Shown here in pieces: positions 32,234-43,367 of a stretch of DNA of 64,000 nt; within the stretch, counting starts at the first letter, position 1; each line of letters opens with the position of its first letter. The stretch spans positions 189,502,270-189,566,269 of the forward strand of contig NC_081415.1 in the NCBI RefSeq assembly GCF_030272615.1, in the 5' to 3' direction. The notes below the pieces were generated by a model. That model ran no database searches and was not told the origin of the DNA. It worked only from the letters and a program-made list of their open reading frames with translations. The translations under genes were made by a program, and so were the position numbers. The DNA is from Cryptomeria japonica (Eukaryota > Streptophyta > Pinopsida > Cupressales > Cupressaceae).

Positions 32234-34461
32234 TATTAGACACAATGCACCACTAAGAGGGGGGTGAATCAGTGGCTCTTAATATTTTTCCCTTTAACTA
32301 TCATATACATGCATACTAGTTATTAGATCTAACTCAATGTAAACTTATCGGTTAGTGGGGAGACTAATCACAAATGCATTTACACATAAAGGGACATCTC
32401 ACAACACTAGAATATATGAGGAAAACCTAACATGGGAAAAACCTCGGTGAGAAATGCTACTGGAGACTACTGCTCCAATCTAGTCTCACAATCAATCTTT
32501 GATTACAATGTTTAGGGAACCAACCTAACGATCACCAAACCAAGGAGCACCAACCCAAGGAGCTACAACTCTTGCACTAAGCTTCAATTGAGTGAAAACA
32601 AAACATATTTATTTACAAGTTAATAGCCTTGTTACAAATGGATTTTATAACACTTCTGCAAATCTCCTTGCTGGATCTTCTATCTAGTTCACTGTCGGTT
32701 CTCTCTCTGCCAGTTCTCTCTTTTGGTTGCCTCTTCTCTTCACTGCTCTGCTACTCTCCATTGGTACTACACTCTATCGGTTCTATGCCTGCCTTCACTG
32801 TAGTTTTCTTCACTTCTTCTCTATCGGTATGGTCACTGCCAATTTTCTCACTGTTGTTGGTTGAGCACTTCAACCCTGTTCTTCCTCACACTTAGTCTCT
32901 TCTCCTTCTTCTTGATGAGCACTTGATTGATTTCTCCTTGCATGTAGCAACACTCCCTCATCCAATGACAACACTCAATGATTTTGGCTTGACTATTTAT
33001 AATCTGGTTTTGCCGCCAAAAGCCAATTCAAATTTTAGGCAATTAAGGTTTCCTCATCAACCTTGAGGCAAAACAAATCCAATTAGATCTCATCTGATCT
33101 AATTGCCAAGACAACTATCTACACATCACCACCATTAAAGTGCCTTCCAATACATATATTATAAACTTAGCAAACATGACCCTATATCTCGACTTGCATC
33201 TGTCAAAATGCGATAAATATCTCAGTTCTTTCCTTCTCTAGGTCCTCCTACAATCTGATTTCCTTGCTTCAATTCAGGTTCCAACAACTCCTTGATCTTT
33301 CTCTATTGTTCACTCTTCCTCAGGCCACACTCCTCTGATCCAATCCACAAATCATAGGCTCCATATTAAATGCACACCTATAGAAACACCTATCCCTACA
33401 CGACACTTCACTGACCTCAGTGAGCTTGCCACTTCAACTCCACATGGCATCCATATTGATTTCACTTCGACAAAGATCTCTGTGTCAGCTAGAATTGGTC
33501 ACTGATAATCAACACACAACCAGTCCTTCCTTTCTACCGGTTCAATAACCCTGCTGGTATCAAACACTTTTCTAGTTACCCTTCATGTCTGCACTTTGTT
33601 GATCTGCCAGTGTAACACCTTAACCGGTCACCAGACATGTCTATCGATAGCATGCTCCTTCTCATCAGATATAAGCATATCACTTAGCCCCTTTGCTTCC
33701 TTACAGATTCTCATACTCACCGATAGTCATCTTGATGACACCATGTCATAAACCTTCAACTGATTCCATCTAAGGCATCTACATACTCTCTCTACAGCTG
33801 CTCCACTTTCTCTTCTTCATCATTAGTGCATACCATATCTCAATCGGTTTGTCAAAGTGACAAACCCATCACTCTTCATCTATACCAGAAACTCAACATG
33901 CCTTCTCTGTCGGTCCAATGCATATCCCTGATTTCATGCACTTGAGGCATCCTTTTGATTCAGTGGTAGATCTGGTGTGGGCGCATTCATTGTTAGCCAT
34001 CCCTTCTCATGGTGACTGTATCTTTATCTGATGGGAGTCCTGTTGTTCTGCATCTACACAACATACAAGTGACTTATACATACTTCTCCTCCCATGTTGA
34101 TATAATTCAGGTAACATTTTTCCTCTTCATCACAAACAACAACTCAAGCACCTTTCTCATCCTTCTTGTACACAGTCCTAAGCTTGCTGGTTGGCAACTA
34201 CTCACTGTCAGCTCAACTCTTACTAGTTGACACCCTTTCCTTATTGGTGGTAGACTACACCAGTAACCTATCTATTTTATCCACACAAGTCAAACACTAA
34301 CTTGTGTACCGATGACTCCAGTGATCATTCCTTTGAATGACATTCTCTTCCTTACCAGTGACCTACAACACTAGTTGACATCACTGATTGCACATCAATT
34401 GTATTCCCATACTGGTTGTCCTTCTATACTAGTTGACATCAATGACAACACAATGCTAATA
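32234..34461 (-). repeat. TE5 5' LTR
   Basis: 2,228 bp, with the same TATTAG and AATA ends as the partner copy. A TATA box on the element strand is at about 33003-32993. It is followed at 34462-34466 by the duplicated target GTTAC. Confidence 0.93.
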
Positions 34462-35830
34462 GTTACTACTGAAACACCATCAACGGTTGTGACCACATTT
34501 GTTTCATGGGAGGCACCAATAATGACTACTATTGTTTCATTAGAGCCACCATCTATTACCATAGTTGTAGTGTAGGTAATTCCATATTTTGCTGCTGCAT
34601 CTTCAAGTCAGAATGTGTCTGAGATGGAGGTGACTACTCAAAAGGAGGCCACAAATCCAACTACCAAAGAAGATCTTCCACCATGGATGGATGTTGTGGC
34701 ACCTAAAAGGAAGAAACAAGTGATTTCACCAGATGGCTTTGATTTTGAGTAGTTAGTTCCATCCAAGGAAAAATGGACTAAAAAGCCAAAGACTGTTTCT
34801 ACGGTGTTGGTGGATCTTGCTATAAAAAGAAAATATGTTGAGGTCATGATGCCATCTTCAGATAAAAACAAGGATAATATTCGACCTGAAGACTATACTA
34901 TGTAGACTGTAGAACTTGGTGTGGAGACACATGAGTGTGTCAAGTTAGACTCTCAAACTACTTTCAATTCTCTTGTGCATAGGTTTGATCAAGAAAGAGA
35001 TGAGAAAAATGAATGAAAGCAAAAATGTGAATAACTGACTAATGTGCTTCTCAAAGTCACACAATCTTCCCAAGAGGTTGAGCCTATTTTTTCCTCTATT
35101 GATACTGAGGCTCTCAAAAAGGTATTTTAGGTGGGCATCAAGGGCCGAGTCATAGATGAATGGATTGATTATTTCAAATTAGAGGGCTCTCTTCTTTTGG
35201 ATTCAATGGTCAAGTTATTGATGGATTTTGAAATTGTTTAAAGTCAGATGCAAGGTACCAAAACTACTTTGACCAAAGAAATGGAAGATATTGAAAAGAG
35301 TCTAACTCTTTGGAGCAAAATGGAAGATTTTAGGATTGATGTTCTTGTAGAAAACAAGGTAATAGCGACACTACTAAAATACATCCAAATTCTGTTGTTA
35401 TTATCTCATAAAGGTAAAATAATAAGGTCAGTAATCTTACAGATAGGTCAAGAAAAGAAAGAATGTGATAATGAGATTGATCAGATTTTAGCAAGGATAG
35501 CTGAGATCCCTTGTTGCTTGTATGATGAAAGTCAAAAATTAATATTCAATAAGAACATCTTGCAAGAATTTCTTTCCCTAATTACTCACTGGTCAGAAAG
35601 ATTTCTCATTCAATGCATTTGATAAACTACTTGAGATACAGGTTGGTTTTGAAGTTCTTGCCTCAATGCTGAAAGATGGAAGAAAGAAGTATGTGAAAGT
35701 TGGAGATGCAGTTTCTAGAGTTCACGCCATCCCTAGTTCTACCACAATCCCTAGTTTGTAGTCAAGTGGTACTGTGCAATTGAATTAGTCAAGTGTGCCC
35801 ACCTTTTTCTCAACTTCTTTTCCTATATAA
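34462..35830 (+). pseudogene. Unrecognised ORF, downstream part (continuation across TE5)
   Basis: This continues the 26161-26638 frame after the GTTAC duplication. It reads TTFVSWEAPIMTTIVSLEPP, then a segment with a basic patch (WMDVVAPKRKKQVISPDGFD), helical stretches, and LTKEMEDIEKSLTLWSKMED to FLIQCI (35622). The last part, to about 35830 (PSSTTIPSL, PTFFSTSFPI), lies in another frame. Several in-frame stops are of TAG/TGA type. The plan (Thr/Pro-rich, basic patch, helical coiled-coil tail) parallels TE4 and ORF2 of TE2/TE10, but I cannot show direct homology by eye. Confidence 0.5.
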
Positions 35831-36254
35831 GGAGTACCTCATTTGTACATATTGAACTTTTAGTATGCTTAGCAAAAATATGTCGAATTTTTTGCCTCAA
35901 CTAAGACTTTGAGCTTTTGTTGTGAAGATTCAATCAAGTAAATAAAGGAAGAAATTCTATTTGATTCTGAACTTTATGTTGGGTCAAATATTGGTTATAT
36001 GAGTTAATGTTCCTATGTTCATTGCTTATATATGTTCTTTAATTCCTTGATATTAGTGGTAGTATTGTTTATGTGAGGAAGATAAATTTCCAATTGTGAT
36101 AAGTAGACTTTGTGCTATTTGCATATTTGGGAAATCTTTTGATAGTCAGGTGATTACATAGTAAGATTTTTATTGCTATTAGTTGCTCTTAGTTTTTAGG
36201 AAAATTATGATAAACTTATAAGGCACTAAGAGGGGGGGTGGTGAATTAGTGCAA
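35831..36254 (+). other. Gene-free stretch with an isolated LTR-end-like box
   Basis: AT-rich, with no coding support. At about 36212-36245 it carries the sequence CACTAAGAGGGGGGGTGGTG and GAATTAGTGC, the complement of the C-rich box that sits near the 3' end of several LTRs here. It may be a chewed end of a minus-strand LTR, but no full LTR or duplication can be traced. Confidence 0.45.
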
Positions 36255-36620
36255 GAAAAAACAACAACACAAATCTGATCACCACTTTTATCAATTTGTA
36301 ATTTTTCATTATTTCTTGATGATATAGAGAAGAATATCAAGGTGTGACAACAACCAATAAATGTTATGAGTGAAACATTTGATTCTCTAAATGATTCAAC
36401 TACAATTTTTGCCCATTCTATTGTAAGTGTACAACATAAGTTGAAGTCATATGAGGTAGAAAAGGTTAAGAGGAATGCAACTCTATAGGAGTTACAAACA
36501 CATATAGTTCCCAAGTTACAAATTTTGTAGAGAGGCTACAAGGAAACAGAGGCAATCTTGATGACATGGAGGTGAGCACTCTAGATGCCATGGAGGAACT
36601 TGCATACCGGATCCAGACAC
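36255..36620 (+). pseudogene. TE6 remnant of an ORF2 C-terminus
   Basis: Reading pieces SETFDSLNDSTTIFAHSIVS, then a stop-containing LQELQ-like segment and EVSTLDAMEELAYRIQ, align in order with the TE2 ORF2 tail (YDSFTTFGQAVHRFQLQ, ELQLVL, EMSSLDAME at 9318-9512). Stops at about 36345 and 36488 and a frame change break it. It is followed, as in TE2, by an untranslated region with polypurine tracts and an LTR. Confidence 0.55.
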
Positions 36621-36680
36621 ACATTGAGATCACACCCACTCTCATGTCAGCAAGACTGCCTCTGTTTCCTTGTAGCCTCT
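36531..36680 (+). repeat. 30-bp near-perfect inverted repeat with a 90-bp loop
   Basis: The arm at 36531-36560 (AGAGGCTACAAGGAAACAGA and on) is the reverse complement of 36651-36680 (TCTGTTTCCTTGTAGCCTCT at its end), with 29 of 30 positions matching. The transcript could fold as a long hairpin. TE2 has no second arm at the equivalent place. Confidence 0.9.
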
Positions 36681-36925
36681 TTGGAAAATTTGCAACTAGT
36701 AATACAAATTTTGGTCTATTGTATTCATTTTGTTTTACATGTATTTGCTTACCTTGGTTATTTTTGTCAAAGAGGGAGTAGTATTGGTTAGTTAAAAATT
36801 TGTAAAAACATGTAATTGCTAAGGGGGAGTTTTGTATGTATTTAAGTCATGAGTCATAATTTTTGTAATGTGACACTTAGACAAAAGTTTTCCTAAGTGT
36901 TGCCATCAATGCCAAAGGGGGAGAT
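36621..36925 (+). other. TE6 3' untranslated region with polypurine tracts
   Basis: Tracts are AAAGAGGGAG at 36769-36778 (preceded by TTATTTTTGTC), AAGGGGGAG at 36821-36829 and the LTR-adjacent AAAGGGGGAGA at 36914-36924 (preceded by TTGCCATCAATGCC). This is the TE2/TE3 arrangement. There is no coding capacity. Confidence 0.75.
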
Positions 36926-38204
36926 TGTTGGCTTGATGATGTTATTGATGTAATAGGCTGATTAATGACTTGTATTGTGTTGTCATTGATGAAAACCATA
37001 TTTTCTTAGTCATATAAGTCTTTTAGTCTAACTGGTAAACCCTAACCGATAGAGGAAGCAGTTAAACGGTGAACTGGTAAACAATGACAGAGCTGTGTTC
37101 AAGCGATCAATACAAAAGATTGGTGAAGAGTTAAGTGTTTCAGTTTGAAACACATGTTCATGATATTGATAGGAGTCTATGACTTGAACCACATCGACAA
37201 ATTCAACTAAATGAGTGATTTGTGATATTTTGAGTAGTCGGTCATGAAGAACACAAAACCGGTTGAGCAGAATTACTTAGATCAGTAAATCGGTAGACAT
37301 AATTTTATGTTTTGCCAACATAAGGAAAGTGTGATGATCTAGTTTGTCTAGATAAATTGAAACTAGGAAATTGTTTCAAGGGCTCTTAGCAGACTGAGTA
37401 GAGCTATTTATTAAAAAGAGTATATTGTGTGATGATGTATGAGATATGAGATCTATAGTGCGAATGCAATTGTGTGGTGAAAGAAGAAGCTCTGTATTGA
37501 TGTTTAGTAGATGTTAGAAGTAGATATTCAGTGAATCTAATCAGGCATAGAGGTGCTAACAACAAATCAGTCACTTGTTGTTCCCTACCAATTGCAGAAA
37601 GATAAAATCCTCTAACAAGGTCACTCCTAACAAGGTGTGGTAGGATCCTTATAGGTTCGAAGGTTAAATCCCTTAACAAAGTCACACATTAACTTGTGTT
37701 GTTTAAATCCCATACCTGGGTAGCTCCTAACAGGGCTGGTTCTAACATGCCTTATTGTAATAGTTGTTAACTGGACTAAGACACTCTTAACTGGGTGTGC
37801 TCCTAACAAAGCAGTTGTAAGACCTTAATCGGTCAGATCCCTATTTTGCAGATAGTTGATCTTGTGAGTACTAATTCCCACCATGGTTTTTCCCATTTGG
37901 GTCTCCACATGAAAAAAATAGTTTTATGAGTTGCATGCTTTATTGGGTGTTATCTTATGTGGTTATTTTCCTTCCATGCTTGTTAAGTTTCAAATTGATA
38001 AAAGTGGGGATCAGATTTGTGTTGTTGTTAATATGTAACATTGTTGGTGTACCTTGTGACCATTATATATCACCGATACTGGGAAAGGAGTTTGCTGGTT
38101 GGACTAAAAGATTTAGATGGATGACAAAACATGGTTGCCATCAATGACAACACAATACAAGTCATCATTCAATCTATTACAACAATAACATCATCAAGCC
38201 AACA
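36926..38204 (+). repeat. TE6 3' LTR-like segment ending in an inverted copy of its own start
   Basis: It starts TGTTGGCTTGATGATG right after a polypurine tract. Near 37885 it has the LTR phrase GGTTTTTCCCATTTGGGT, as in TE2 (10861). Instead of the usual C-rich box and CA end, it finishes with an approximately 79-bp inverted copy of its first 79 bases (38126-38204, last bases GATGATGTTA... in complement), matching at most positions. No polypurine complement follows 38204, so this is not the end of a second full LTR. The flank to the right is TE7 sequence or undefined. Confidence 0.7.
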
Positions 38205-38344
38205 AATTAATCATATCTTAGAGACTTTGAGATACAAGTTGTGATTATAGTTGTAAGTGTGGTGATTATAGTAAGTTTCACTCACGTAAGACTTTGTGGT
38301 GATTATTTTTTCATTAGTACATTGGTGACAAAATATTCACCCAA

Positions 38345-40640
38345 CAGAGCTAAAGAAGCATTGTTGAGTGCCCTGACTAATGTGACGGGATTGTAAACTG
38401 CACATGAGATTTGGGAGAAACTAGAAACCCTATATCAAGGAGATAAACACGTGAAAGTTGCTAAATTGCAAATCTTGAAAGGAAAGTATGTGTTGCTGAG
38501 AATGGGAGAAGATGAGAATATTTCATCCTTTATGGATAAAGTGAATGATCTTGTTCTAAACATCAAATGTGCTAGTGGAGTTATTGAAGAAGATGATATT
38601 GTGGCTAAAGTGTTGAGATCTTTGCCTCCTGCTTATAAACATAAAGTTGCTTCTATTGATGAGATCTGGATCCTGACAACTATGACAACAAATATGCTAG
38701 TTGGTAATGTAACATCATAAAATGGTTAGTATGATTAGTCAAGCAAATCAAACCATTTTAAAGATGTTATCAAGAAAGATTTGAAATGAAAGAATAATGA
38801 GAGATAAGCAACATAAAATAAAGTATACTCATGAAGCTCCTATTGCAAATAAATCTTCCTTGTCCTCCTCATCTCCATGAACTTTTCTAGTTCCAAAGTT
38901 TGACTAATGGAGAGTGGGAGATAGATGGAGTGATTGTGGAATTCTCTCAACTAGCATAACAATATATTGTGGATGAGTGCATATGGATATGGATTTTGAA
39001 TTCAGAATGACATTATGATAATGTAATGATGAGTAGATAAAAGGCCAGCATAAGGATGTATGAAAAGTGGATAATTTGATGTGAGTAGAGGCTTCAATTT
39101 ATAGAGTTTAGGTCTTAGCAATGGATGATCAAGATCAAAAGTGGGATGAAGGGTTCAAACTGAAAGAGAATGTGGTCCCATATTTGAAGGTGTAGCCTTG
39201 TGACAAGTGTCACAAGGGAAAGAGTGGGGGAAGGATAAGTGTGGTCCCACATGTGTGAGTACATATTCAGAATAATAAATATCCTAGGGAAAAGGGGAAT
39301 TTGTTCTCACATATGTGTGAGCAACCTTGGGAAGTACAAAGAGTTGACAAGTGAAATACTTGTGGAAAGGGGTAGGGACTAGGAAAAGGGGGTTTATGAA
39401 ATTAATGCCAAAGAGGAAAATGTAGGGTGGCTCTATGAGGAAGAGAAATTCTCACACATGTGTGAGCACCCCTTGTTCAAAGGTGATGTGGAGATGTTGA
39501 AGTGAATTCTGCATGCAAGTCCTTCAAGAGGAGTTCACATGTGGGTTTTGGGTAGATGTGTAGTATTTTTAATTTGAATAAATACTAATAGGGATTAGGC
39601 CTTGGGTTAATTAGTTTAATGGGAGGATTAAGATGTGGGTTTGTAGGAATTAAAAAATTAGCTTAATTAATTTTGAACTAATTTAGCTAATTAGGATTAG
39701 GAATAAGATTGGAATATTCCTTAAACATGAGCTTGATTTATCAACTTTAGGATAAATGAGACATGTATAATTAATTATATATGTGGAAGGGGAAAATAAA
39801 TTAAATGTAATTTAATAAATTTATGGGTAATAATAGGTTAACATTATTAATTAAATTAATCATAAGGATAATTAATTAAATATTATTTTAATCAATTTTA
39901 TGTGTCTACAAGTAAGCTTACTTCTTTTGAATTGAACGAACTTGGTGAATCACATGAAAAAACTGAGATTGTATTTGAGAAACAAAAGTATGATCCAGGA
40001 GAAATTTCAACTAGGGTTTCCATATATGAAAGATAAATGAGAGAGATGTAAGAACATGAAAGATAATTGGAAGAGCTTGAAGCACTTATTTCTAAAAGAT
40101 TGCCTAAGGGAGCCAGTAAGTATGAAGGGAAGTTATCTTTGAAATGTTTTTCATGCAATAAGATTGGTCATTTTGCTTCTAGGTTTCTTGAAAGAGCAAA
40201 AAGATTGTCAAAGTATGATAAGCCTTACAAGCCTAATCGCAAGTATAGATATCAGAAGTAGTGTTGTTATATTGTTGATGAAGGTGTGACAGATGATGAG
40301 TCTAAGAAAGGGAATCTGGAAGATGAATTTGTGTTCATTTCTATCAAGGAAGATGATTTGGTATTTGTTGATTCTACAAGCTGTATTGTTTAAGAGAAAT
40401 CTTTGGCTGCTCAAATTGATGAGAAAGATGAACGGGTGATTGATAGTGGTTGTTCACATTACCTGACAGGTGATGAAGGTAAATTTGTGAATATGGAGAG
40501 TATGATGGCAGTATAGTGAGATTTGGAGACAAAAAAGCTTGTGTAATCCATGGTAGAGGTTCTATTTCTCTTGATGGTAAGCCTAATACTGATGATGTTT
40601 TATATGTTGAAGGTTTGAAGTTTAATCTTTGGAGTGTTGG
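38345..40640 (+). pseudogene. TE7 gag and protease, degenerate and interrupted
   Basis: The UBN2-type gag core is read at 38345-38707 (AKEALLSALTNVTGL, EIWEKLETLYQGDKHVKVAK, VLRSLPPAYKHKVASIDE). After the solo LTR it resumes at 39914 with KLTSFELNELGESHEK, then LEALISKRLPKG and the knuckle CFSCNKIGHFASRF, in which the last Cys is Phe. The protease active site VIDSGCSHYLTGD (about 40438-40470) keeps the catalytic Asp, unlike TE1. Beyond it the frame is lost. Several TAG/TAA stops lie between 40033 and 40640. Confidence 0.9.
38708..39910 (-). repeat. Solo LTR (a) in TE7 gag
   Basis: 1,203 bp, running TGTAACATC to GTGTCTACA on the plus strand, flanked by GGTAA (38703-38707) and AGTAA (39911-39915), a 4-of-5 match. 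On the minus strand it starts TGTAGACACATAAAATTG and has a TATA box CTCTATAAATTG at 39107-39096, so it is a minus-oriented LTR. The gag frame reads cleanly on both sides (LVG/KLTSFEL). No internal region or second LTR is present. Confidence 0.85.
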
Positions 40641-40644
40641 ATAG

Positions 40645-41981
40645 ATGGTTGATAAGGGATACGATTTACAATTCAAGAATGTGAAGTGTAAGATCTTGAA
40701 TAGCTCTGGTATAGAAATCGTATCAGGAACTAAAACTAAAGGTAATATCTTTCATTTAAATGCTGGTGAGAAAAGCTGTTTGATTGCTCAGATTGATGAG
40801 AGTTGGTTGTGGTATAGAAAGATGTGTCATGTTAATTTTGACTACATAATTAAGATAAGTTCTACTCAAGCTATTAGAGATTTGCCTAAGATAGTGAAGC
40901 CTACTAATTCAGTATGTAAAGAATGTCAATTGGGAAAGAAAACAAGAATTTCATTCAAGAGAAAATTGTATACATCTAATGGATTATTAGATATTGTGCA
41001 CACTGATTTATGTGGACTGTCTAGGGTGAGAAGCTTGCAGGGTGACATATACTTTATGTTGTTGATTGATGACTATTCTGGGATGATGTGGGTCACTTTG
41101 CTAAGGGAGAAATTCAAAATATTCAAAGATAAAGTAGAGATAGAGACATGGTTGAAGCTAAAGTGTTCGAGATCTGACAGAGGAGGACAATTCATTTCCA
41201 GTGAGTTTAATTCTTTTTATGAAGAGCATGGAATCAAGAGACAATTATGTGCTCCTTGAACCCCTCAACAGAATCTAGTTGTTGAAAGGAAGAACAAAAC
41301 TATTTTGGATGATGCTAGAACTATGATGATTGAAGGAAATGTTCCACATATCTATTGGAGAGAAGCTGTTAGCACTACTATATACACATTCAACTGGGTA
41401 CATATAAAAGGTGATTCTGGTAAGACTCCTTATGAGTTATGGTTTGCTTATGTTCTTATAGTTAGATATTTCATAATCTTTGGAATCAAATGTTATATCA
41501 AAATAGATGAGGATATAGGAAAATTTGATGCAAGATGTGATGAAGGAATCTTTTTGGGATATTCTACTAAGAGAAAACCCTGCTGGTGTTACAACAAGAG
41601 ACTACGAAAGATAGTGAAAAGTGCAAAAGTGGAGGTTGATGAGAATCATGAAAAACAAATCAGAGTATGTGGATATGAATTTGATGATCATGATGTTACC
41701 TCAAAGCAAGTGTAGACTGCTAGTATGAAGCGGAGTGATCCAAAAGAGATAGTAATTCAAGATGTTTTTGTCAGTGAAGAAATTCAAGAGACTGAAAATC
41801 AAAATAATCTGAAGACCCCCAAGTATGTAAGGTTAAATCATTTAGAGAATCAAATTATTGGTGATAAAAATAAAGGTGTGATGACTAGGAGAAGAATTGT
41901 TGTTGAAGAGACACATCTGATTTCCAAAATTAAGCCTGAAGATGTTGTTGAAGCTTGTAAAGATGAAAATTGGGTAAAGGT
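40645..41981 (+). pseudogene. TE7 integrase
   Basis: One frame is open from 40645 to 41981 with two stops (41258-41260 and about 41713). The pre-integrase zinc region (ESWLWYRKMCHVNFDYI ... CKECQLGKK) has Tyr where the first His is usual. The DDE triad is complete: HTDLCG, RSDRGGQF and VVERKN. The C-terminal part has KTPYELWFAYV and FDARCDEGIFLGYS. After the stop at 41713 the linker (KTPKYVRLNHLENQIIGDKN, then VEACKDENWVKV) runs up to the solo LTR. Integrase would insert the cDNA. The copy is inactive because of its stops, but it is better preserved at the catalytic site than TE1. Confidence 0.92.
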
Positions 41982-43367
41982 TGTTGACACATAAAAATAT
42001 CTCATTGATCATGTACTGATTATTCCTCCAATTAGTTAAATAATTCTTTAATTCTTTAATTAAGTTAATTAATCTTATTCTTCTAATTTCATATTTCCTC
42101 ATTTTACTAATTATTCATTTTCAATTTATATTTCTAATCATTTAATCATTAACCCTTTTCTAAATATTAATTAAATATTAATTATTTAATTAATTGTTAT
42201 TTTAATCCTTTAATTTAAATAATCTTTGTTATTCAATTAAATTCAATTTCTAAATAATTAAATAGTTTCTTTAAATTATTTAATTTACTAATTTATTCTT
42301 CTAATTCTAATTCCAAATCCCCAAATTCTAATTTCATATTTCCTCTAATTCCAATTCCCCAAATTCATTAATTCTCCAAATTCATATTCTTCTAATTTCT
42401 TCTAATTTCAAATACATGTGCATGATTACAAAAATAAAATTGGAAATCAAAGTCAAGTTCTAAATATCTTCAAATAACAAATTGAATTTAAAATAAATTC
42501 AATATTTGAATTAAATCTCATGCAAAGATTAAATTGAAAATCAAAGTCAAAGTGCAAGCACATGCTAATTAATTAATTCAATTAATTAATTAATTAAATC
42601 ATTATCTTTCCAATCTCTATTTCTATCTTAATTAAATCTCATGCAAAGATTAAGTTGAAAATAAAATTCAAAGTGCAAGCACATGCTAAATTAATTAATT
42701 CAAATAATGAAATCATTATCTTTCCAATGTCTATTTCTATTTTCCACTTTTTTTTTTTCCAAAAAGCTTTCAATCAGTTAACTATTCTATCTATTTTAAT
42801 TGATCTTTTCAATTAATTGATTAATTACATATTTTCTTTAATTCTCTCCAATCATTCTTTTTCTATCTTCTAGTTATCTTTTTCTAAATAAATATTTCTT
42901 TGTCATCAATCAATTATCCTCCAATCCCTTTCAATCAACTTTTTTCTCAATCGATTAACTCATTTATCTATTCAATCAATTGAGTTCCACCTCCAAATTA
43001 GCAGTTCAACTATCAATCAACATGTGAGCTCACCTGAGTTCCACCTCTCAATCTATCATCTCCAATAATCTATAAATTAAGCATTCAATCTCCATTTTCA
43101 ACAATCAAGCTAAATCACGAACTTCAAATATTTGTGTCAATTGCAGGTTGCCAGCGCAATATCTGAGAGCCATCATACCACAAAGAAGAGAAGACCAATA
43201 GAAGCTACATGCGATCATCGAATAGTGAGTTTGAATTGATCTATTTTACATTCCTATTGCTTGTTTGCATTATTTCATTGAGTTTGTTTTGAATTCCTTG
43301 ATTAGATAGGGATTCATGATTTCCCTCTGATTTTTGATTGATTGCATGATGAATTTTAGCATACACA
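41982..43367 (+). repeat. Solo LTR (b) in the TE7 integrase-RT linker
   Basis: 1,386 bp, starting TGTTGACACATAAAAATATC and ending GCATACACA, flanked by AAGGT (41977-41981) and AAGGC (43368-43372). A TATA box CTATAAATTAAG lies at about 43070-43081. The TE7 frame resumes right after it. The start resembles the minus-strand start of solo LTR (a), so both are probably related families. It is strongly AT-rich and contains a 121-bp tandem duplication (42509-42629 and 42630-42745, beginning AATTAAATCTCATGCAAAGA). Confidence 0.83.

Larger units (their letters stand above)
26639..34461 (-). mobile_element. TE5, complete gag-only copia-like element with TA...TA LTR ends
   Basis: The LTRs are at 26639-28855 and 32234-34461. 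GTTAC is duplicated perfectly at 26634-26638 and 34462-34466. The orientation is minus: a primer site (32220-32231) next to the right LTR and a polypurine tract next to the left. The interior (3.4 kb) has a gag with zinc knuckles and a long non-coding stretch, with no protease, integrase, RT or RNase H. Both LTRs begin TATTAG and end AATA on the plus strand instead of TG...CA. TE5 splits an ORF that reads on across it. The LTRs differ at many positions (by eye roughly 15-20 in the first 150 aligned), so the insertion is old. Confidence 0.93.

Noticed and set aside
36926-38204. A DNA transposon with terminal inverted repeats
   Set aside because: The left end follows a polypurine tract and has LTR wording (GGTTTTTCCCATTTGGGT), and no target duplication flanks the unit. 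An LTR with a rearranged end is more likely; kept as a finding.
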